A stretch of 64,000 nucleotides of DNA from Planctomycetota bacterium (lineage in GTDB: Bacteria > Planctomycetota > UBA1135 > UBA2386): the NCBI GenBank assembly GCA_016716265.1, contig JADJWQ010000006.1, forward strand, positions 3,747,501-3,811,500. The letters are read 5' to 3'. Below are positions 16,852 to 25,674 of this stretch, piece after piece. The position numbers and the translations under genes are program-made. The notes under the pieces are model-generated. The model was not told where the DNA came from. It searched no databases and worked only from the letters and a program-made list of their open reading frames with translations. The first letter of the stretch is position 1, and the number at the start of each line of letters is the position of its first letter.

Positions 16852-18324
16852 TCAGGCCTTCCCGCCGCCGCTCGCGGCGAGGCGATCCGCTTCGATGTCG
16901 GCGAGCACGCGCTCGGTGACGTCGCCGGTCGGGTAGTCGCCGTCGAAGCAGGCCATGCAGAACTCACGGTGGTCGCCGGTGACCTCGCGTACCGCGCGCA
17001 CCATCGCATCGATGCCCTGGTAGATCAGATGATCGGCGCCGAGTTCCTTGCAGACCTCGTCGACGGTGCGGCCGCGCGCGATGAACTCGTTCTTGGTCGA
17101 CATGTCGATGCCGTACGGGCACGGGTGCGTGAGTGCCGGGCTGTACGAAGCCATGTAGACCTTCGCAGCGCCCATCTGGCGCGCGATCCGCACGATCTGT
17201 CGGCTCGTGTTCCCGCGCACGATCGAGTCGTCCAGGATCAGCACGCGCTTGCCCTCGAACTCCATGCGGATCGGGTTCAGCTTGTGCCGGATGCTCGACC
17301 GCCGCTCGGTGTCGTTCGGCATGATGAAGGTGCGGCCGACGTAGCGGTTCTTGACGAACCCCTCGCGATACGGAATGCCGAGGACCTCGGCCATCTCCTG
17401 TGCCGCGGTGCGTGCGCTCTCCGGCACCGGAATCACGACGTCGGCCTCGAGGCCGGTGCGCCGCCAGCTCTTCGCGAGCTCGGCGCCGAGGCGGATGCGC
17501 GTCTGGTAGACGAGCGCGCCGTCGAGCACCGAGTCGGGCCGCGCGAAGTAGATGTACTCGAAGATGCAGGGGCGGTGCGGCCGCACGCTGACCTGGAACG
17601 AGTGCAGCCGGCGGTCGGTGTCGATCCACAGGAGCTCGCCCGCGTTCAGGTCGCGAACCGCCTCGTAGCCGGCGACGTCGAGCACGACGGACTCGCTGGC
17701 GACCGCGTAGAAGGTCCCGCGGTCGGTCTCGCGCTTGCCGAGGATGATCGGCTTGATCCCGTACGGGTCGCGGAACGCATACATGCCGGCGCCGGCGATC
17801 AGGCCGACCACCGAATACGCACCCTTGACGGTGCGGAACACCTCGGCGACCGCGTCGCGCACGTCCTCGGGCTTGATCCGCTCTGCCTTGCGCTGGAAGA
17901 GCTGGCCGGCGAACACGTAGAGGACGGCCTCCAGATCACAGTTGCTGGCGAGCCGGCCCTGCGGCGTCTGGCGCGGGAAGTAGTCGCGGCGCAGCTCGTG
18001 GAAGTTCGTGACGTTCCCGTTGTGCGCCATCGCGATGCCGACCGGGAAATCGACCCAGAACGGCTGGACGTCGGCGTCCTCGTTGCCGCCGACAGTCGGA
18101 TAGCGCACGTGACCGACGGCCATCGGGCCGCGCAGGCGCTCGAGGTGGCGCGGCTCGAAGACGTCGCGGACGAGCCCGAGACCCTTCTTCGCCTGGAAGC
18201 GGTCCCCGCACGTGACGACGCCGGCGGCGTCCTGGCCGCGATGCTGGATGGCCAGGAGTCCGGTCAGGACCTCCTGGATCACGTCGGATCCTTCCGGACC
18301 CATGATCGAGATGAAGCCGCACAT
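16852..18324 (-). CDS. purF: Amidophosphoribosyltransferase
   Basis: The 490-aa enzyme catalyses the first committed step of purine synthesis, PRPP plus glutamine to phosphoribosylamine. Met is followed by the Ntn nucleophile Cys2 (MCGFISIMGPEGSDVIQEVL), then GLLAIQHRGQDAAGVV. The glutaminase half continues to about residue 235. The phosphoribosyltransferase half has the PRPP loop RVLILDDSIVRGNTSRQIV and the C-terminal GIDMSTKNEFIARGRTVDEV. The protein is full length with no evident propeptide. Its promoter region appears to abut a dispersed repeat that begins at 18351. Confidence 0.97.
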   Translation of the reverse strand: MCGFISIMGPEGSDVIQEVLTGLLAIQHRGQDAAGVVTCGDRFQAKKGLGLVRDVFEPRHLERLRGPMAVGHVRYPTVGGNEDADVQPFWVDFPVGIAMAHNGNVTNFHELRRDYFPRQTPQGRLASNCDLEAVLYVFAGQLFQRKAERIKPEDVRDAVAEVFRTVKGAYSVVGLIAGAGMYAFRDPYGIKPIILGKRETDRGTFYAVASESVVLDVAGYEAVRDLNAGELLWIDTDRRLHSFQVSVRPHRPCIFEYIYFARPDSVLDGALVYQTRIRLGAELAKSWRRTGLEADVVIPVPESARTAAQEMAEVLGIPYREGFVKNRYVGRTFIMPNDTERRSSIRHKLNPIRMEFEGKRVLILDDSIVRGNTSRQIVRIARQMGAAKVYMASYSPALTHPCPYGIDMSTKNEFIARGRTVDEVCKELGADHLIYQGIDAMVRAVREVTGDHREFCMACFDGDYPTGDVTERVLADIEADRLAASGGGKA

Positions 18325-18345
18325 GTTCTGGTCGAGACGCCCGGC

Positions 18346-18351
18346 ATCCTA
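18346..18351 (-). promoter_or_regulatory. Candidate -10 (TAGGAT) of purF at the edge of a dispersed repeat
   Basis: Read on the minus strand, CCGGGC is followed by TAGGAT, 21 nt before the purF ATG. The first T of the hexamer is the end base of the repeat element. The same arrangement occurs upstream of the genes starting at 27567 and 31921. Confidence 0.35.
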
Positions 18352-18600
18352 GCCCGGACGATCCGCGAGTTCCCGGCTGCGGTCGCGCACGTCGCCCGCT
18401 GGCGTCGTCGTCGAGCCGAACCCGCGCTCGACGTGTCGCCCGAACACGCCTGCGCGCGGAACCGACTCGACTCCTCGCCAACCAACGACTTGCGCAACCT
18501 CGCCACGGGACCGCGCGGATCGTCCGGGCTCGCCCGCGCGATCCCCGAGTTCCCGGCTGCGATCGCGCACGTCGCGGGCTGGCATCGTCGTCGTGAGAGA
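18351..18600. repeat. Dispersed inverted-end repeat, one full-type copy (18351-18530) plus a partial copy (18531-18600)
   Basis: The left end AGCCCGGACGATCCGCG recurs as its reverse complement at 18514-18530, giving terminal inverted repeats. Interior blocks GAGTTCCCGGCTGCGGTCGC and GCACGTCGCCCGCTGGC occur at 18367-18403, and nearly the same blocks at 18547-18583 form a second, partial copy. The region between 18411 and 18486 is divergent and may be an insertion. This roughly 455-bp gap between purF and the aminotransferase holds no gene that I can support. The element family recurs at 27608 and 31936. Confidence 0.8.
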
Positions 18601-18780
18601 GCTGCGCGCCGGGGGGCCGCGCCCTCCGTGACCACGGCCTCCTAGTCCTTGCCAGCTACGGCCTTGCACGCTCTCGCGGCGGTGTCTGCCGACGCGTCCG
18701 GGCCGACCCGACCGCGCGCGGGTCACACCATGGTCGGGTCGCGCTTCCGCCGGATCGGCCCGACCGCGATGCTGCGGCGC

Positions 18781-19713
18781 ATGCCCGACGTGTGCTCCGT
18801 CGACGGGAGGATCCTGCCCGAGACCGACGCGACGATCCCGGTGCTGGATCGCGGCTTCCTGTTTGCCGACTCCGTCTACGAGGTGCTGCGGACCCGCGGC
18901 GGCGTGCCGTTCGCCTGGCGTGCGCACCTCGCACGGCTGCGCGCGTCGGCCACCGGCATCGCCCTCGACCGCATGCCCGCCGACGCGGACCTGCTGCGGG
19001 CGATCGCCGCGACGCTCGCGGCCGGTCGCGCGTGTGGGCCGCCACCGCCGCACGGCGAATACGTCCGATTGATCGTCACGCGCGGCGACACCCGGGAGAT
19101 CGCACTGGACCCCGCCTTCGCCGTCGGACCACCGCGCGTCGTGGTGATCGCGCGCACGCTGACAGAGCCGCGCGGCGGCCGTCCGGCGAAGGTCGCGCTG
19201 GTCCCGCGTCGACTCGACGCCGGCGGCGATCGCCGCGATCCGTCGATCAAGTCCGGCAGCTACCTCGGCAATCTGCTCGGGCTGGCCGAGGCGCGCCGGG
19301 CGGGCGCGACGGACTGCGTGTTCGTCGAGGCCGACGGGCAGGTCAGCGAAGCGTCGACTGCGAACGTGTTCGCGGTGTTCGGCGATCGCGTCGTGACCCC
19401 GCCGCTGTCGACCGGCCTGCTCGCGGGCGTGACGCGCGGACTGTTGTTCGCCGCAGCGGACCGCACCGGCATCCCGATCGAGGAGCGCCCCATTCGGGTC
19501 GCGGAGTTCCGCGCCGCCGACGAGGCATTCCTCACTGGCACCCTGCGCGACCTGGCGCCCATTGTGCAGGTCGACGGTACGCCTCTCGGGCACCCCGGGC
19601 GCGACGGCGCGGGTCCCGTGACGCTGCGGCTGACGGCGGCATGGACCGACGAGGTCCGCCGTCAATCGGCCCGGGATGCCGCCGACATGGCGACGATCCT
19701 GGGCGCCGACTGA
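18781..19713 (+). CDS. Class IV aminotransferase (D-amino-acid / branched-chain type)
   Basis: The 310-aa PLP enzyme belongs to fold type IV. It starts MPDVCSVDGRILPETDATIP, followed by VLDRGFLFADSVYEVLRT, the substrate-loop signature of this class. RRDPSIKSGSYLGNLLGLAE contains the expected PLP-linked Lys. ATDCVFVEADGQVSEASTAN is the class IV consensus that binds PLP phosphate. Sequence alone does not separate D-alanine aminotransferase, branched-chain aminotransferase and aminodeoxychorismate lyase; the VYEVLRTRGGVPF segment leans towards the D-amino-acid type. I chose the ATG at 18781; an ATG at 18769 is in frame. Confidence 0.9.
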   Translation: MPDVCSVDGRILPETDATIPVLDRGFLFADSVYEVLRTRGGVPFAWRAHLARLRASATGIALDRMPADADLLRAIAATLAAGRACGPPPPHGEYVRLIVTRGDTREIALDPAFAVGPPRVVVIARTLTEPRGGRPAKVALVPRRLDAGGDRRDPSIKSGSYLGNLLGLAEARRAGATDCVFVEADGQVSEASTANVFAVFGDRVVTPPLSTGLLAGVTRGLLFAAADRTGIPIEERPIRVAEFRAADEAFLTGTLRDLAPIVQVDGTPLGHPGRDGAGPVTLRLTAAWTDEVRRQSARDAADMATILGAD

Positions 19714-19771
19714 GGCCACGGGAAACGAAGACAGCGGGTCGCCGCGCGGCGGACGCCGGCGCGACCGCGGC

Positions 19772-20185
19772 TCAGACGACCGCGTCGAGGATCGCCTTGA
19801 TCTTCAGCAGCGCGCTGTGCAGCCGCTCGCGCTCCGTCTCGTTGTGGCGCATCGCCTGGATCACGGCATCGAGGCCGTCACCCATGCCGGCCGCGGCAGC
19901 GCGCGGCGCGCGCGTCACCTTGGCCTTGCGGCCCCGACCGCGCGCCGGCGCGGCCTTCGGAGCTGCCGCAGCCTTGCGGCCAGCGGCCTTGCGAACCGCG
20001 GCCTTGCGGCCGCCCTTCGGCGCGATCAGGCCGAGCTGCTTCTTCGCGCGGCCATACATGATCGGGAAGATCTTCAGGCCGCGGCGATCGGCCGCTGCCT
20101 TGACCTCGGCGAACGAAGCACCGGTGTTCTTGCGAAGCACATCGAGAACGAATTCGTAGGCCGGCTTCGACTTGCGGGCTGCCAT
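19772..20185 (-). CDS. Small Lys/Ala-rich histone-like DNA-binding protein
   Basis: The 137-aa basic protein has a strong ribosome binding site (GGAGGAA 8 bp before the ATG). Residues 1-55 form a compact, probably helical domain (SKPAYEFVLDVLRKNTGASF, AEVKAAADRRGLKIFPIMYG, RAKKQLGL). The middle, residues about 57-95, is a Lys/Arg/Ala-rich tail (GGRKAAVRKAAGRKAAAAPK) like histone H1-type bacterial tails. The last 40 residues are an amphipathic helix (VIQAMRHNETERERLHSALL). A nucleoid-associated role is inferred from composition. The tail is encoded by three 15-bp units (19971-20015). Confidence 0.7.
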   Translation of the reverse strand: MAARKSKPAYEFVLDVLRKNTGASFAEVKAAADRRGLKIFPIMYGRAKKQLGLIAPKGGRKAAVRKAAGRKAAAAPKAAPARGRGRKAKVTRAPRAAAAGMGDGLDAVIQAMRHNETERERLHSALLKIKAILDAVV

Positions 20186-20612
20186 GTGCGATTCCTCCAG
20201 GCTCTTGAACGGACGGCTCCGTGGTGGAAGTGAGCGGTTGTCGTTGCGGAGCCGCGCTGACCGAATCAAATCCAAGATGCGCGTTTCCACTATGGTCGTC
20301 AACAGGCATCCCGGACCGCACGTCGCTTTTTCGACACGGCATCCACACCGATCCACACGACAACGGCACGGGTGTGCGCCAGGAATGCCACTGCATCGCG
20401 CGCAGTGAAAACCCCGACCGCCGCCGCCCGACGGCGCCGAATGCACGCCGCCCAGTTGCCGGATCGGCGACCGTCACTGCGGCCGGGAATCACCCCGACA
20501 TGCGCCGGACCCGGCTGATGGGAATCGGTGCGCAGCACGGCCCCTGCAGCCTGCGCCCTCCCGCAATCGGGCGCTCGGTTGGCGGGGAATCCGCCACTCC
20601 GGGGAATCCCGT
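20186..20612. other. Intergenic region with GGGAATC motif cluster and a small hairpin
   Basis: No gene is supported in these 427 bp. GGGAATC occurs four times on the plus strand (20485, 20520, 20585, 20602). A hairpin with GGCGG/CCGCC arms spans 20581-20595 near the 3' end of the downstream minus gene. ATCCACAC occurs twice, 10 bp apart, near 20341-20360. The end next to 20185 carries the ribosome binding site and presumably the promoter of the histone-like gene. Confidence 0.5.
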
Positions 20613-22433
20613 TCAGTCCCGAGCGGGCGCCACGTCCTGCGATTCACCCGGCGCCAGCAACAGCGAGCGAAGCGGGCGCAATCCGGCCTGGAGCGCCCAC
20701 GCGGCGTCGAGCGGCACGCGGCCGGCGCTGCCCGGCGTGACGGAGCATTGCAGGACGTCGTCGAGCACGACCAGGTCCGGTTGCAGGCGCTGCGCGACGA
20801 TCCGCGCGCGCGGGTGGTGCGGCGACAGCAGCAGCGCCTCTACCCGGTCGTCGGGCGTACGGGAGGTCTCGTCCAACTCCAGTGCGGAGACGACGAGATC
20901 ACTGCCGTCCGGCCAACGGATCCAGTATCCGACCGTCGACGACACGTGGCCGTCCGCGTCCTTTCGACCGATCACGTCGACGGTCAGATCGGCGATGTCG
21001 ATGCGGTTGCCGGGCACGACGAGGACCTGATCCGAGGCCGAGAACGCCGGCAGATGCGTCGCGAGGTGTTGCAGGATGCGGCGCCTCGGCGTGCCGCCGA
21101 GCAGGCGCAACGCGAGCTGGTCGTTGCGCCGCGACGGGTCGATCGCGCACGTGAGCAGCACGAAGTCGACCAGCTCGTCCAGCGACTTGTCGACGCCATA
21201 CCCGGCCGGGTCGATCGCGAACGTCGCAGTCCGACTGCGCACCACCCAACCGCCCTGCGGGAGTCGGATCAGGCGATAGCCGGTGTCCGGCGGTGGCGCT
21301 TCGAGCGCCGGTTGCATGCCGGTCAGCACCGCGTCCCAGAACGACGGCAACCCCGCGGCGGCGATCCCGGCGCATTCACGGTTCATGCGCCGGTCGACAC
21401 ACATCTGGAACCGCAGGAAGTCCACCCGCGGGAAGTCCGCCAGGTGTCGCTCCAGCTCCTGGAGCGCGTCGCGGCGCTCGGTACCACCCGCCGCGGACGG
21501 ATCGACGACCGCGCGCTCGACCACCACGGGTGTGGTCGCCTGCAGGCGGCGGCGCAGGTCCGCCCAATACTCCGGTGCCGGCGGCAGCGGAACGGTGCGC
21601 GGGGCAGGCTCCGGGAACGCAGGCATCGGGAAGCCGCCGACCCCCAGCTCGTCCGGGGTCACGTCCGCCAGCATCGCCGAGCCGAACAGCCCCGGGTCGA
21701 TGCGCGTGCCCATCCCGAAGTTCCAGCCGGCGCGCGTCTGCGGCATCGGGTCGGTGGGCTCGTCGAAGTCATCGAACACGAATTGCACGTCGAACACCGT
21801 GCGCGGCTCGGGATGGCGGCCGTTGCCGAGCACCTCCGCCCACGGCAATCGCAGCTCGTAGATCGTCGTACGCCGTTCGTCGTCGCGGCCCACGCGCGCC
21901 TCGGCGCCCTCGACGAACGACGCCGAACCGCGATAGGTGTCCCACGCGATCACCTTGCTGCCCTGGTCTTCGACGTCGGCCAGCCAGATCGTCACGTCGT
22001 CCTCGCGGCCGCGGTCGGGGCCGATACCCTCCGTGTCGCGATTCGGATCGATCGTGATGGTCAGCGCGTCGGCCGGCGGGATCTCCAGCTGTTGCGGGCT
22101 CTGGCGGGTCAGCCGGACATGCCAGTCGTCCAGCACGACGGCCGCGAGGTACAGCGCATCGTCGTCCCACATGGCGAACAGGCGCGCGGCGAGGTCATCG
22201 CGACCGCGCAGTGCGCCGAGCGCCGTGCCCGACAGCTGGCGGAGGTCGTCGACGAGGATCGGCGGCAGCTCGGGCCAGTCCTGCAGGTTGCCGTCCACGT
22301 CGATCCGGTGGTCACCGCGGCGCAGGATCAGCGTCCGCGGGATCGGCAGGGGCTCGGGGGCGCGCGGCTGCTGCTGTGCAGCGGACGGGTCGACCTGGGG
22401 AAGGACGGCGGCGAGGAACGCGGCGGCGATCAT
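20613..22433 (-). CDS. Exported protein with CBM9-like domain and degenerate metallo-beta-lactamase-like domain
   Basis: The 606-aa protein has an N-terminal signal peptide (MIAAAFLAAVLPQVDPSAAQ). Residues about 35-260 look like a CBM9/DOMON-type sugar-binding sandwich: HRIDVDGNLQDWPELPP, LFAMWDDDALYLAAVVLDDW and ADALTITIDPNRDTEGIGPD. Residues about 385-600 follow the layout of an UlaG-like MBL-fold hydrolase: TATFAIDPAGYGVDK, VDFVLLTCAIDPSRRND, DLVVSALELDETSRTPDD, LQPDLVVLDDVLQCSVTPGS and a final LLAPGES. The metal motif THxHxDH is replaced by TCAIDPS, and the last metal His is also missing, so catalysis is unlikely. The role is probably binding or structural and acts outside the cytoplasm. 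Confidence 0.7.
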   Translation of the reverse strand: MIAAAFLAAVLPQVDPSAAQQQPRAPEPLPIPRTLILRRGDHRIDVDGNLQDWPELPPILVDDLRQLSGTALGALRGRDDLAARLFAMWDDDALYLAAVVLDDWHVRLTRQSPQQLEIPPADALTITIDPNRDTEGIGPDRGREDDVTIWLADVEDQGSKVIAWDTYRGSASFVEGAEARVGRDDERRTTIYELRLPWAEVLGNGRHPEPRTVFDVQFVFDDFDEPTDPMPQTRAGWNFGMGTRIDPGLFGSAMLADVTPDELGVGGFPMPAFPEPAPRTVPLPPAPEYWADLRRRLQATTPVVVERAVVDPSAAGGTERRDALQELERHLADFPRVDFLRFQMCVDRRMNRECAGIAAAGLPSFWDAVLTGMQPALEAPPPDTGYRLIRLPQGGWVVRSRTATFAIDPAGYGVDKSLDELVDFVLLTCAIDPSRRNDQLALRLLGGTPRRRILQHLATHLPAFSASDQVLVVPGNRIDIADLTVDVIGRKDADGHVSSTVGYWIRWPDGSDLVVSALELDETSRTPDDRVEALLLSPHHPRARIVAQRLQPDLVVLDDVLQCSVTPGSAGRVPLDAAWALQAGLRPLRSLLLAPGESQDVAPARD

Positions 22434-22502
22434 GCGAGGGGATTCCGGCGGGACGTCGCCCGCGCGGCGACGTCGGAGACCTATCGTGCCGCGCGCGCGG
22501 CG

Positions 22503-23771
22503 TCACGGATTCGGCGCGAACCAGCGGGCCCGCGCCACGGGAGCGAGGATCGCGACCGCGCGACCGACGACGTCCTCGACACGGAACGACTCCCCGACCA
22601 GGTCGCGCGAGTCGGTGCTCTCGTGCACGTTGTCGCCGAGCAGGAACAGGTCGCCGACCTCGAGCTCGAACGGCCGATCCTCGGCGGGCACGTACGGGTC
22701 GTGCCGTACCGTGATCGCGTCGATCCACAGCACGGCTCCCGGCGCGCCGGCCGCGCCGACGTGCAACAGGTTCGGGTCCGGCCGCCGGTACGGCTCGCCC
22801 GGCGTCGGCTGCCGCGTGCCGCGGTCGGGAAGCGGCACCACCCACTCGGCGACCAACCGGCCGTCGACCACGACGAAGAAGCGGCCGTCGAGGTAGCCGA
22901 ACCACAACGCGCGCGGCGCACCGTCGCGCGGCCACGGCGGCAGCGCGAAGCGCGGCCCGTCCTCGCGCCCCATCCGCAGGAAGCGCCCCTCGCCATCGAG
23001 GCCGATCCGCACCGCGTGCAGCACGTCCTGGTACTGGTGCACGAGATGCACCGCGGTGAGGCCGGGTCCGGGACGCGCGACGATCTCGATCCCGAGATCG
23101 CGCGGCCAGCGTCCCAGCGCGCCGCGGCGCCGGCCGCGTGAGTCGAGGAACGAGCTGTCGACCGGCCGCGCGAGCGACAGGTGGCCCGGGGGACGGACCC
23201 GGCCGCGCGCGTCGCACGCCGCGGCCGTGCGCGACGCCGCGAGCTCCGCCTCGGCGCACGCCACAAGTTCGAACGAGCCCGCGACGACGCTCCAGCACGC
23301 GTCCGCAGCCAGCTCGCGGACCGCGCTCGGGTCGCGCGGCTCGAGCCACAGCGCGACCGGCAGCATGTCGCGCTGGCGCACCGGGTCCTTGACGACCACG
23401 CGCGCGATCGCGCTACCAGCATCCCGCACCCACAGGTCGCCGTTGCGGAACTCGACGGTCGCCGGTCCCGACGCCATGACGCGCTTCACGAGCTGGTCGC
23501 CATCCGGATCGATGCGGTTGCGCACGACGACGACGTCGAAGCGGTGCAGCGGCGTGCCGCGCCAACCGAGCGACCGGTCGACGAGCAGCACGTCGCCCAC
23601 TTCGTCACCTTCGGCGCCGTGTAGCGCGGGCTCCATGCTGTGCGAGCTGACCCGGTAACGCTCGAGCAGGTGGGCGCGCAGGGTCAGGAACACGACCCAG
23701 GCGACGACCACCAACCCGGTGATCTCCCCAAGGAGGACTCCGGGCCGGACCCGAGAAGAATCAGGAGACAT
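22503..23771 (-). CDS. lepB: Signal peptidase I with large insertion
   Basis: The protein is about 422 aa, against the usual 180-330. One N-terminal membrane segment (residues 15-32) precedes the catalytic Ser45 in VSSHSMEPALHG. The catalytic Lys96 lies in GDQLVKRVMASGP. The C-terminal box GDLFLLGDNVHESTDSRD completes the S26A signature. Residues about 130-350 form an extra beta-rich insertion containing ALWFGYLDGRFFVVVDGRLV, not found in E. coli LepB. It cleaves signal peptides of exported proteins, of which the window encodes many. The ATG at 23771 has a GAGG sequence upstream; an alternative start 57 bp upstream would add a non-coding-like leader. Confidence 0.92.
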   Translation of the reverse strand: MSPDSSRVRPGVLLGEITGLVVVAWVVFLTLRAHLLERYRVSSHSMEPALHGAEGDEVGDVLLVDRSLGWRGTPLHRFDVVVVRNRIDPDGDQLVKRVMASGPATVEFRNGDLWVRDAGSAIARVVVKDPVRQRDMLPVALWLEPRDPSAVRELAADACWSVVAGSFELVACAEAELAASRTAAACDARGRVRPPGHLSLARPVDSSFLDSRGRRRGALGRWPRDLGIEIVARPGPGLTAVHLVHQYQDVLHAVRIGLDGEGRFLRMGREDGPRFALPPWPRDGAPRALWFGYLDGRFFVVVDGRLVAEWVVPLPDRGTRQPTPGEPYRRPDPNLLHVGAAGAPGAVLWIDAITVRHDPYVPAEDRPFELEVGDLFLLGDNVHESTDSRDLVGESFRVEDVVGRAVAILAPVARARWFAPNP

Positions 23772-23960
23772 TCCCGACCTCGATCCTTGCGGCCCAGCGC
23801 ATCCAAGACGGCGGACCTTGCTGGGCAACGGGTTCCGAGCGGACCCTGGGAAGCTCCCCGGGACGCTGCCGACACCCCGTCTTGCACCGGCCGGAGCGCG
23901 CCGGTAATGGTGGACGGCTCGCCGCTTCGGCTGGTGCTAATTTCTGACTGACAATCACTT

Positions 23961-25100
23961 ATGAAGGCCTCCCGACGAGGAGTCGCACTGCGGCAGCTGC
24001 TCGATCTGTGCGACGACCTGCAGCGCATCCGCACGCAGCTGGCCGGTGGTCAGCTCGCGCGTGACGCGCGGTCGCGCCTGCGGCGGCAAGAGCGCACGAA
24101 GCGGGATCGCCTCGCGCGCGATCTGCAGAAGTATCGGTTCCACGGTCCGCTCGCCCAGCTCCTTCGCGAGTTCCGCTTCGACCTCGTGCACTTCCAGCTG
24201 CTCGCGACACTGCTGCAGCGCCACCTCCGCTCCGAGGACCCCGCCACCGAGGGTCGCGCACTGCTTTCCTCGGTGTTCGAGAACTCGTTCGACGTGCTCG
24301 CCGGCATCGACCTCCTGCGCGAGGACGGCGTGCTCCGCGCGAGCGGCGTCGTCGTGCTGCAGGATCAGGAGGACGTCGCGGCCGACGATCTGCTCGGCGC
24401 GCGCTTCCGAATCTCCGAAGACGCGTTGATCGCGTTCCGCGACGAGATCGCCGGTCTGGTGGTCGAGGACCGCAGCGGCGCGCGGCTGACGTACGCGGGC
24501 AACCACGAGTACCTGGTCGACCTGCGCATCCTCCACAACCTCTACAAGCACCGCAGCGAGCGGGTGTTCCACCATGAGCGCTGGGACCGCGTGCACGCCG
24601 GTGGTGGCCACGCGCTCGGTCGCCAGCTGACGCGGCGCATCGAGCAGTTCCGGCACCGCATCGACGCGCGGCTCGCGAACACCCCCGACGCCACCGAGTT
24701 CCCCGCGGTGCGCTTCTTCCGCGAGCACCACCTCGACGACGACGAGCAGATCGTGGTCGTGCACCTGCTGTTCAAGGAGCTCTACGAGGGCAACGCCTAC
24801 GCGGACGTCGCCGACCTGCTGCGCCTGTGCAGCGCCGACGAGCTCTCGCTGGTCCGCAGTCGGCGTCTCGTCGATCCGCACGGCCGGCTGCGCCGCGCGG
24901 AGATCCTGCAGATCGAATCGCTGGTCGAAGGGCGCGACCTGACCGGTGAGGCCTCGCTGAGCGACTGGGTCGTCAACCAGCTGTTCGGCGCGGCGATCGC
25001 GGACGAGCGCATCGACACCGATGCGCGCCTCGACTGGCACCTGTACCTGAAGAACCTCGAGGACACGCAGAGCTTCTTCCGCGACCTCGAGGCGAACTGA
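23961..25100 (+). CDS. Conserved-looking helical protein of unknown function
   Basis: I do not recognise this 379-aa cytoplasmic protein. It is highly charged and helix-rich: RDLQKYRFHGPLAQLLREFR near residue 55, then FENSFDVLAGIDLLREDGVL, DDLLGARFRISEDALIAFRD and VVHLLFKELYEGNAYADVAD. The middle resembles the N-terminal helper domains that precede AAA+ ATPase modules, but no Walker motif is present. The start ATG lies in a comparatively AT-rich stretch (about 23935-23965) that may hold the promoter. The HPt gene follows 166 bp downstream on the same strand. Confidence 0.7.
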   Translation: MKASRRGVALRQLLDLCDDLQRIRTQLAGGQLARDARSRLRRQERTKRDRLARDLQKYRFHGPLAQLLREFRFDLVHFQLLATLLQRHLRSEDPATEGRALLSSVFENSFDVLAGIDLLREDGVLRASGVVVLQDQEDVAADDLLGARFRISEDALIAFRDEIAGLVVEDRSGARLTYAGNHEYLVDLRILHNLYKHRSERVFHHERWDRVHAGGGHALGRQLTRRIEQFRHRIDARLANTPDATEFPAVRFFREHHLDDDEQIVVVHLLFKELYEGNAYADVADLLRLCSADELSLVRSRRLVDPHGRLRRAEILQIESLVEGRDLTGEASLSDWVVNQLFGAAIADERIDTDARLDWHLYLKNLEDTQSFFRDLEAN

Positions 25101-25125
25101 GGCGCGCGCTGCGGCCAGTCCGGCG

Positions 25126-25170
25126 GTGTCGCTCACTGCGGTGTCGCTCCCTGCAGTGTCGCTCCCTGCA
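25126..25170. repeat. Tandem 15-bp repeat, 3 units (intergenic)
   Basis: GTGTCGCTCACTGCG is followed by two identical units GTGTCGCTCCCTGCA. The array lies between two plus-strand genes and is not in a supported gene. The reverse complement of the unit (TGCAGGGAGCGACAC) differs at one position from the unit of the 14-copy array at 58839-59048. Confidence 0.9.
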
Positions 25171-25266
25171 GGCGTGGCGCCCTCCGGGGAGCCGGCGCGG
25201 GTCAAGCCGCGCCGGCCGCGGGGCCGATGAGACGGGTGCGACCGTCACGACGGCTGAGGCCACCGC

Positions 25267-25632
25267 ATGACCGACCCCGCGATCGACATGGACATCGTCC
25301 AGGAGCTGCTCGACATCTCCGGCGAGGACGATCCGGAGCTGCTGGTCGACCTCATCGACATGTTCCTCGAGGACGGCCCGCTCAAGGTGCAGACGATCCT
25401 CGAGGGTCTGGCCGCGGGTGACCTCGACGCCGTCGAGCGCGCCGCGCACGCGCTGAAGAGCTCCGCCGGCAACCTCGGCGCGAGCTACGTGCAGGACCTG
25501 GCCGAGCAGCTGCAGATCGCCGGTCACAACCGCGACGCCGTCGCGGCCAGGGCCTGCGCCGACCAGCTCCGTTCGCGCTTCACCGAGGCAGAGCAAGCCC
25601 TCCGTGAGATCCGCGGTCGGTTCGGGCTCTGA
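25267..25632 (+). CDS. Histidine phosphotransfer (HPt) domain protein
   Basis: The 121-aa stand-alone HPt protein consists of a helical bundle with the phosphorylatable His61 in the motif AAHALKSSAGNLGASYVQDL, preceded by DPELLVDLIDMFLEDGPLKV. HPt proteins relay phosphate between hybrid histidine kinases and response regulators. No kinase or regulator is encoded nearby, so the partners are elsewhere. The unknown 379-aa gene upstream could share a transcript, although a 15-bp repeat array lies between them. Confidence 0.93.
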   Translation: MTDPAIDMDIVQELLDISGEDDPELLVDLIDMFLEDGPLKVQTILEGLAAGDLDAVERAAHALKSSAGNLGASYVQDLAEQLQIAGHNRDAVAARACADQLRSRFTEAEQALREIRGRFGL

Positions 25633-25674
25633 CCGACTCCCGCCCGCCGGCAGCGCGGCGGTGACCGGCGGCGC

